This document shows positions 56,899 to 64,000 of a DNA stretch of 64,000 nt, one piece after another. The stretch comes from Calliphora vicina. Lineage: Eukaryota; Arthropoda; Insecta; Diptera; Calliphoridae. The notes under the pieces are model-generated. The model searched no databases and was not told the DNA's origin. It worked only from the letters and a program-made list of their open reading frames with translations. The first letter of the stretch is position 1. Every line of letters starts with the position of its first letter. Both the position numbers and the translations under genes were made by a program. The stretch is taken from the NCBI RefSeq assembly GCF_958450345.1, contig NC_088781.1, forward strand, positions 113,663,431-113,727,430. The letters are read 5' to 3'.

Positions 56899-57797
56899 TA
56901 TACCCTACACCACCATAGTGGGGAGGGTATTATGCGTTTGTGCAGATGTTTGTAACGCCCAAAAATATTAGTCTAACACCCACCTTAAAGTATACGGATC
57001 GACTTAGAATCACTTTCTGAGTCGATTAAACGATGTCCGTCCGTCCGTCCGTCCGTCTGGTTGGCTGGCCGGATAGCTGGCTGGCTGTCCATGTAAACCT
57101 TGTGCGCAGAGTACAGGTCTGCGTCTGTGCACATGTTTGTAACGCCCAAAAATATTTGTCTAACACCTACTTTAGAATGACTTTCTGAGTCGATTAAACG
57201 ATGTCCGTCCGTCCGTCTGGCTGGCTGTCCATGTAAACCTTGTGCGCAGAGTACAGGTCTCAATTTTGAAGATATTTCGATCAAATTTGGTACATATTAC
57301 TTTTTCGGCCAAAGGACCAAGCCTATTGAAACTGGCTGAAATCGGTCCATTATTTCACCTAGCCCCCATACAAATGTCCCCTCGAAATTGGACTTATCGG
57401 TCATAAATGTTTAATTTATCTATGTATCTACACAAATTTCGCTACAAATAAGTTTTACAAAATTCATGTCAGCAAATTTTGTTACGATCGGTCCATAATT
57501 AGTCATAGCTCCCATATAGACCCGCTTCCGAAAATCACTTTAACGTTCACAAATCGCTTAAAAATGTTGGTATACACACAAAATTCAACATAGTTAACTT
57601 TAATATAGACATTAATCATACGACCTAATTTTATGGTGATCGGTCCATAATTGGTCATAGCTCCCATATAAGGCCCACTTCCGAAAATCACTCACGAATA
57701 TAAATTATTGATATTTTAAAAGAAAAATATTTTTAATCATTTACTTGGTGTAGGGTATTATATGGTCGGGCTTGACCGACCATACTTTCTTACTTGT
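56899..57797 (+). mobile_element. Family B helentron-like element, copy B3
   Basis: Complete ends: TATACCCTACACCACCATAG at 56899, inverted partner TTGGTGTAGGGTATTATATG near 57745, hairpin GGTCGGGCTTGACCGACC and CTTACTTGTT at 57797. Relative to B2 it has an internal duplication of about 125 bp. CGATGTCCGTCCGTCC, GGCTGTCCATGTAAACCTTG and TGTTTGTAACGCCCAAAAAT are each present twice (57030-57120 and 57130-57250). The ORF at 56985-57284 reads through this duplication and is not a gene. Confidence 0.65.
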
Positions 57798-57867
57798 TTA
57801 TTTTCAAATCACGATGGATGGTTATAGAGTTAACAACACGTTCAAATGATAAATTAGTTTTTTAATC

Positions 57868-58270
57868 AAAATGGGTCCCGAAAAATTCAATGGACTGGCG
57901 ACGTCATGGTTTTGTATTTCTATAAAACCGATGTTGGCCATGCCATAAGCGATGATTACAAACTTCTTTTAGCCTGAATTGGATGATGTGGGCAGCAACG
58001 ACATATAATTTTAACAGCTTGGCTCTACGTGCCACACAGCTCATGCGACAGTTGACATTTTGCACTAGTGATTTGTGGGCATGGTCATCTCTCGTGGAGG
58101 TGATGTGAACTGGCCACAGAGATCATGCGATTTTACCCCATTAGAGTTTTTCTTCTTTGATTTTCTAAAGTCGCAGGTCTATAAATAAGTCACATACCAC
58201 AGCGGCCCTCAAAGCCAATATAACCCATGCCATCGATGAAATTCAGCATGATTTATGTCACAATAATACT
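57868..58270 (+). pseudogene. Tc1/mariner-superfamily transposase C-terminal relic
   Basis: In one plus-strand frame with stops: ELDDVGSNDI, then QLGSTCHTAHATVDIL, then GMVISRGGDVNWPQRSCDFT followed by PLEFFFFDFLKSQVYK. This is the catalytic region of a widespread insect IS630/Tc1-mariner transposase type, normally QQDGATCHTA...VNWPPRSCDLTPLDFFLWG. The aspartate in QQDGA is a leucine here, and stops fall before and after it, so catalysis is impossible. It lies 70 bp after helentron B3 and on the opposite strand to the mariner relic that follows. Confidence 0.75.
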
Positions 58271-58429
58271 TTCAAATTAATAAAAAATCGTCATGATATC
58301 TCACACGCACTTTATTTTATTTAAATTTATTTAAATTTTATTGTTTGTTGAATTCTTGTATAATGTGTATGCCTTAAAACTGTAGGGTTTTTTTTAATTT
58401 TTTAGCATTTATTTTGAAACATTTAAATT

Positions 58430-59215
58430 TATTTAAAGTATTGGACATTGTTAGCTATGCCATTTTCCAATTTTTCTGGCAACATATGGATTTCGCGCCA
58501 AAAAAATCAAGCCAATTTCGTATAATTTGTTCTGAAGTGAAGCGTATCACAGATAGAGCCTTATGCATCAGTCGATATAAATACTACCCACCACTTTATT
58601 CTAAATACATTTTAACAGGTATTGCAACATGTTGCCGAGCGTTGTCATGATGGAATATTACTGTTTCATGCCTGCCGCATATTCTGGGCGTTTTTCGGCC
58701 AATGCTCGCTTCAAACGAATATGTTGCGTTCGGTACAGATTCCTTGTGATGGTCTGGTCAGATTTCATTAGCTCATGACAGATAACACCATTTTTCTCCC
58801 ACCAAATACAGATAATTACCTTAGTGCCATGGATATTTGGCTTTGGTGGCCGGGCTTCACATATGATCTCTTAAGCTTCGGGTTATCGTAATGAATGCAT
58901 TTTTTTATCGTAATGATTAGGTGCAACAACTATTTTCTTTTATAGCTTTAAGGCGGCATTTCAGACATACAAAATCGTCACTCAGGGGTCTCAGCTTCAA
59001 TTCGTATGGTACACACTTTCGCTGATTTTAGATAAATCCTGCTGCATGCAAATGATTCTGCTATCTCCCAATGAGTTTGCAAGCTCTTGATGAGTTTGAT
59101 AACAATATTCATGGATTAATGTCTTCAATTCTTGGTCTTAAAATTTTTTTGGCTAGCCTGGGCGATATTTGTCTTTCGTGTCAAAATCCACACTTCTGAA
59201 CTGCATAAGCTGGTT
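58430..59215 (-). pseudogene. mariner transposase relic, nearly full length
   Basis: Minus-strand blocks in order: a GFDTKDK / QPKKF linker near 59190-59140, HQELANSLG near 59090, YDNPK-type block near 58890, CIWWEKNGVICHELMKSDQT near 58815, LKRALAEKRPEYAAG near 58700, HHDNARQHVAIP near 58614-58650 with the second catalytic aspartate, and a degraded C-terminal block to about 58430. Several frameshifts and stops separate them. It is closer in spirit to the relic at 24305-24755 (same TPKPNIH phrase near 58840). Confidence 0.75.
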
Positions 59216-59410
59216 GGGTAATCGGTGTCATAGCTCCCATAAATCACTTTAAAGTGCATATATCTCCGAAAATCAGTTTAAAGTGAAAATCACTTTAAAG
59301 TGCATATAACTCTTAAAAATTATGGTATACATACAAAATTCATGACAAATAACTTTCATATAGACACAAATCACACGACTTAATTTCATGGTGATCGGTC
59401 CATAATAGAA
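59205..59410 (+). mobile_element. Family B helentron core relic
   Basis: GGTGTCATAGCTCCCATAAA, TCACTTTAAAGTGCATAT repeats and TTTCATGGTGATCGGTCCAT match the body of B3 near 57520-57640. Both termini are gone, and the block abuts the mariner relic, which may have inserted into it. Confidence 0.5.
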
Positions 59411-61259
59411 TTTGTAATACAGTTATTGAGCAAAAAAGGAGAAAAATTGGTAAAAAATTCTAGAATATGGGAATTTTTGTGATTTTTAAGGCACTGGATG
59501 CAGTTTTTTCGGGTAGGTATGTTCCGCTTTTTTTTTCTCCTATTCAATATATACAACTTTGCTTCAGCCACAAAAGAGATATTCCGTACGGTATACCAAG
59601 ATATAACCGTGTTAAAATATAGAAAAAGTGATAAAAATCCAACTTGAGTAAAAAAATTCGTATGGCCAATAAATTATTACGGCAGCCAACTTGACAAAAC
59701 GAATGATGCAGAAGTTCTTATTTTTGGGGCTACTTTCACATGCAATTGTCAGAATTGAGTTCCAAAATCATGTGTTGTACTGTGTTATGGTCATTATTAA
59801 AAAAATTCCCAACTGAGAGCCTAACCTACACCTTAACTACTAAATAAATAGTAGACAATTTAATATAAGATTCTATCTATTGTATTAATATGTACATTAG
59901 AGATGTTTCTCCTAAAATTTTGGCACTCCTTAATGTGAATATGTAAAGGTCAGTTTAGAAACTTGTAAAAGTATTCTTTTTTTTACCATACAAAGAAGAA
60001 AAAAACTTTTTACAGTTTAAACTTGTTGTTGGAATTAAACTTTAAGTTCGTATGACGATAAATATTATTACTTTAATAATAAAAAAAAACGTGGATCTTA
60101 GTGGATAAGGAAATTCCAAATAATATTTAAAAGCGAAAAAGTACATACAAAATTATATACATAGTTGGGGCAGCAGAAACAGCTATAACGACATCAGCTT
60201 ACCGGTCATTCAAAAAGTTCTTAGTTGCTGCTCCATGCACCAACTGCTGGTGCTGCTGTGTTTGAGAAAATACAGAAACAAACGCAGAAAAAGAATCACC
60301 AACTTTTATTTTTGGCAAAGTTTTATATTGCTTCGAAATTAATTTTTAAGTGTTTAGGTGGTTAGGGGTGTCGGTTCGTTGGTTGGTTGGTTGTTTGGCC
60401 TGTTTGTCTCTTTGTCTGTCTATATACTCATCTTAGCTATAAAGCTATGTATAAGTTTCGTTTCATTTCTATCATTGCCAAGTATGAAAAAGTGAAAAGA
60501 AAAAAACAAAAAATGAAAATGAAAATTCGTCACGGTTAAAGTTTTCTGCTGTTGATTGTATAATCTTGTTTAATATGTTTTTTCTTGTTATATTCAGTTT
60601 TTTGTTTTGTTTGCCATTTTTTTTCCTTCTTTTGCAATTTTGTTATTAACAATGAATTTATTATTGTCATAGCGAAATTAGTTTTTAATCATAAAGAAAG
60701 TTAAAAAGTTGAAGATTTAGAGAAAATGTCGAATATAAGTTTTGATAACTTAAGAAGATTTTTATTTCAAAAGCTCTTAATCAATAGTGGATAATATTGT
60801 GTTATAAACTAAGATGATTATGTATTAAACTCTGCTGGTATCAACAGTTTAAATAAAGAAATAATGCTGAAATATTAAATAGATGATGATGATTTTTCTT
60901 GAATACTATTTGATATAATAATATATACACGACCTGCCAACATTGTCAGTTCATGCTATGTTCTTCAAACATGCTCGAAATGACTTATTCTGCTCGAAAT
61001 GACTTATTCTGCCCGAAATGACTTCAGTAAATTGTGGCATCTTCTTAACAATGACATAAAATTCATCACATGCTAGTTTTCGATGTGTCTGAGTTGGCAT
61101 AGCAATACACTGCATCTCATTTATGTGGTCACATAAGGCCATATGACCTTATGGCCTTATTTCACTGCACCTTTTTAAATAATTCTTTCTTACGATTATT
61201 AATAAATTTCTTGTTAATTAAAAAAAAGACATTTCAAGAAAATCGGAAAGAATTGGATC
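59411..61259. other. No gene; short tandem triplet at 60972-61026 and a palindrome at 61133-61160
   Basis: GCTCGAAATGACTTATTCT is repeated three times in a row (last copy GCCCGAAATGACTTCAG). ATAAGGCCATA and its inverse flank TGACCT at 61133-61160. GGTTGGTTGG and TTTGTCTGTC simple runs lie near 60380-60420. No coding signal was seen. Confidence 0.5.
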
Positions 61260-61450
61260 CGTTATTAGCAAAAAAGCAGAAAAAAGCAAAAAATAAAATT
61301 TTACTTTTCAAATGCGAATAACTCGTAAACTATAAGAGATAATATATGGCTAATGCAATGTAGATCTCACATATTGGATTCCATGTATACAAAAAGCTTT
61401 CAAATCGGATCGAAAACAAAAATTGGCATCATCAAAAGTATCCTTCTGAA
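61260..61450 (+). repeat. Dispersed repeat family E, copy E2 (5' half)
   Basis: TTTTCAAATGCGAATAACTC, CTATAAGAGATAATATATGG and AAAGCTTTCAAATCGGATCG match E3 and E1. The GAGGTGTCCCACTTTGG half is missing. Confidence 0.55.
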
Positions 61451-62410
61451 GTATGTACTTAGTTTGTGAATGTTCTCTTATATTATGAAATCCAAAGAGT
61501 AGCATTTCCAATTTTTGACAGCTTTTTCCCTTTATTAAAACTTATGAAAACAAAATACAAAAATTTAGGATATACATATGTATAAGAATAAGTGTATAAA
61601 GATTGGTCAATTAGTAATAAAAATATTCACAGAAATGTGTATACATTTTGTAAAATACATGACTAAATTACAATCTTTTGAACAGCCCATTTATATTATG
61701 AAATTATGTATATGTTTTTATAGTGAAATGGCTCATATTTAAAGAAAATCTTTTAAAAATGGAAGATGATTTTTTTATATATTTTAAAAGGGAGGTCACA
61801 CGATATGTATTCCATATGTATTGGGACAAATATTCGGTACATATGGAATTCATGTGTTTTCAAAATTCACGTTAAACGATTCATAATTTCCACGTTCACA
61901 CATACATATGTATATTTATTTAATAAATATTTAAATCACAATAAATATATTGAATTTGATGAAACTTTTTTTGTTATGATTTTTCTCTACTGCTTTTGTT
62001 TTGTTTTTATATTTTGTACTGACACAGTGTTGTTTCCAAAATTCACATGGTTAAACATACGAAAATAGAACATGCTCCAATTGCCAAAAATATCATAAGA
62101 TATACACATGTATTTTACATACACGAAGACTCATCTGGATAATAATAAATGTCACAATACACATGCAATACATACCGTGTCACTCCCCTATAAGCTATAT
62201 CCTATTTTTATGATAAACGGAATACTAGAAATAATATTAGTTCTACAGTTATTGATAGTTTTACTTTAGGTATTTTACACCCATCCACGGTTTTCAATTC
62301 CGGCCAAAAATCTATAACTTCTTTATTTCTTCATACAAATTTTTGAAAATTGGTATTTGTAGTGAGAATAATATAACCGATCGATCGATAAATGTTTCGA
62401 TGTTCAAATA
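61451..62410. other. No gene; AT-rich
   Basis: The 100-aa frame at 61766-62068 is Phe/Tyr/Ile-rich from AT bias and has no recognisable features. Confidence 0.45.
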
Positions 62411-62720
62411 CAGGGTTTGGCAAAAAAAGCATGGACATTCTAAAAGTATCAAAAAATTGCATGTAAGTGGCTAAAATTTTGTCCAAAAATAATGAATAAA
62501 ATAGTGATCGAAAACAAAATGGTCATTAAAATTTCGGAGGGTTTGGTCAAACATTCATGGATGTTTTAAAAGTATCGAAAAAATCAGCTTATTCATGTAA
62601 ACGCCTGAAATTTAATCTAAAAATGAAGAATAGCATAAGTGATTGAAAAAAATGGTCGTACAAATTTCGGAATACATTTACAGGGTTTGGCCAAATAATC
62701 ATGGACGTTTTGAAATAGAC
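62411..62720 (+). repeat. Three spaced copies of GGGTTTGGYCAAA...CATGGAC
   Basis: ACAGGGTTTGGCAAAAAAAG CATGGAC (62412), GGAGGGTTTGGTCAAACATT CATGGAT (62536) and ACAGGGTTTGGCCAAATAAT CATGGAC (62681) are spaced about 125-145 bp. The motif resembles Tc1-type terminal repeats (CAGxGTTGGCCAAA). Tandem decayed ends or a minisatellite are both possible. Confidence 0.45.
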
Positions 62721-63029
62721 GTAAATAACTCTCAAACTTACATAAATGTTGGAATGGTTAACTGCCAACTGTTTTATAAAAACATGTGATAATTTGCAAA
62801 AATAAACTTTAAAGAAAAAAGCACAGGCTACTTCGATTCAAAAGTAAAAAAGTCACATTTTTCTAATATTAAAATGAAAAGAAAAAACCTTTGACTTTAC
62901 AGCACTATAAATAACCATATAGTAACTTTATAGCCAAAATAATAATGATACTGTATATTCTGAACTGTTAAGAAAAATTTACCATCAAAATTTTATAAAA
63001 ATTAAAGACAAAAAAAAAACATTTTTGGC

Positions 63030-63400
63030 CGAAATTTACCACCGCACAGTGGTATGAAAATAAAAAAAAGAGGGAAATAAATCTGTAACTTCTAAACCCT
63101 TACTCCGATTTGAATGAAATTTCACATGCGCAAAGAGGAAGTGTTTAAGTTTTGAATTTGGACCTCATGACCCCACTAGGAGCGGGACCAGGGGTTCCCA
63201 AAGTAGGACACCTCGGGTATGTTAAATTTTTAAAATGATCCTATTTCTTCGTTTGTGTTCCGATTTAAAAAAAATTACACATACAGAATCTCCTCGTCGA
63301 CCACTACATAAAACCTAGCTATCAATTATCTCTTATAGCTTAGGAGATATTCGCATTTGAAAATTTAATTTTCAACATTTTTACCCACCCTACACCAGTT
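63030..63400 (-). repeat. Dispersed repeat family E, copy E3
   Basis: On the minus strand: TTTTCAAATGCGAATATCTC, CTATAAGAGATAATTGATAG, CATACCCGAGGTGTCCTACT, CATGAGGTCC, CGCATGTGAAATTTCATTCA, AGAAGTTACAGATTTATTTC and a CATACCACTGTGCGG end. This is the longest copy and fixes the block order. Confidence 0.6.
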
Positions 63401-64000
63401 TTTTGGTGACCGCGGTTTCAAATATTCTCCGATTTTATCCATTTTTCTTTTATGGGATTAAAAATAGATCTATATATCAAATAAAGAAAGAAGTGTTTAA
63501 AAATCCTGACAAAGTTACAAGCATTTGAATATAAAAAAATTAAAAAAGCGATTTTTAGTAATTTTTTTTGGGAAAAAAGTACTTTTATTCTGTTTAAGTT
63601 ATCTAAAAAATTTCTAAGAGGATGTATAACGAATTTGTACTTTTTGAAAAGCTAACTTTACGCCAAATATTTTAAATGAAAAAAAACATTTATAATTTTT
63701 GATACCGACGGGATTCTCTGCGAGTTGTTAAGTTTTCCCTAATTAATTTGCCACGTAAAAAAGACAATGTAGACATATTATATCCATGAATAGGGAATTT
63801 TGTCTACTTTTCAAAAATATATAGCTTTTTACAACTAAAAAAATCATGGAATACTTTTTTGAAAAATATGACAAAAAATGCTTTTTATTGAATTTTGCAT
63901 AGATAAAAATTTTTCAAATTGAATTATGAATATTTTTTAATGAAATTTCACAGTTATGTAGATTTTTCTATTTAAAATGGAAAAATAAAAACAAATTTTG
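63401..64000. other. AT-rich DNA without a recognised gene
   Basis: Homopolymer-rich sequence. No coding or repeat boundary was recognised up to the window edge. Confidence 0.45.

Noticed and set aside
3801..57691. Recurring peptide GPYMGAMTNYGP in many ORFs (for example 3801-3989, 6429-6686, 25890-26114, 57503-57691)
   Set aside because: It is the forced translation of the helentron core GGACCTTATATGGGAGCTAT. The 152-bp period is not a multiple of three, so frames are not maintained, and copies occur on both strands. It is a DNA repeat, not a protein family.

Overview
The window is AT-rich eukaryotic DNA. Its dispersed repeats point to a dipteran insect, probably a calyptrate fly; this is an inference from repeat style and the species is not proven. 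I found no intact host gene, tRNA, rRNA, operon or CRISPR array. The recognisable protein-coding material is one young Ty3/gypsy-type LTR retrotransposon with nearly intact gag and pol, and decayed transposase fragments of hAT, pogo/Tigger-like and Tc1/mariner type. Most other open frames are low-complexity or repeat shadows.

Layout. 0-1.3 kb: a hAT transposase tail and a pogo/Tigger-like tail. 2.1-4.6 kb, 5.0-7.4 kb, 9.6-12.0 kb, 25.7-26.7 plus 36.1-36.6 kb and 56.9-57.8 kb: two related families (A and B) with helentron/DINE-1-like architecture. They have a TATACCCT 5' end, an asymmetric inverted copy of that end just upstream of a 3' hairpin, a CTTACTTGTT terminus, and a central array with a period near 150 bp. 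8.6-9.2 kb: a Tc1-like transposase relic. 12.5-20.1 kb: several MITEs with clear inverted repeats and target duplications, and a three-layer nest (helentron relic, mariner relic inside it, TIR element inside that). 20.5-23.8 kb: a TIR-bounded block holding a GTACC-rich satellite with higher-order trimer organisation. 24.3-24.8 kb: a mariner relic.

26.65-36.13 kb: the LTR retrotransposon, on the minus strand, with 1.9-kb LTRs and a GGGG target duplication, inserted in an A-family element. Gag and pol are joined by a convincing -1 frameshift site, and pol carries one frame break inside reverse transcriptase. 37.6-38.2 kb: a solo LTR. 39.3-43.1 kb: a large foldback palindrome whose arms carry an 18-bp minisatellite and a piece of the A-family 5' end, followed by a truncated relative. 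44.2-49.8 kb: a nearly perfect 2,807-bp tandem duplication, each copy carrying a small TA-flanked MITE and internal sub-repeats. 50-64 kb: mostly unrecognised AT-rich DNA with helentron and mariner relics and a further dispersed repeat (family E).

The picture is a gene-poor, repeat-rich intergenic, intronic or heterochromatin-like region built by successive insertions. Its history can be read from the nesting order.
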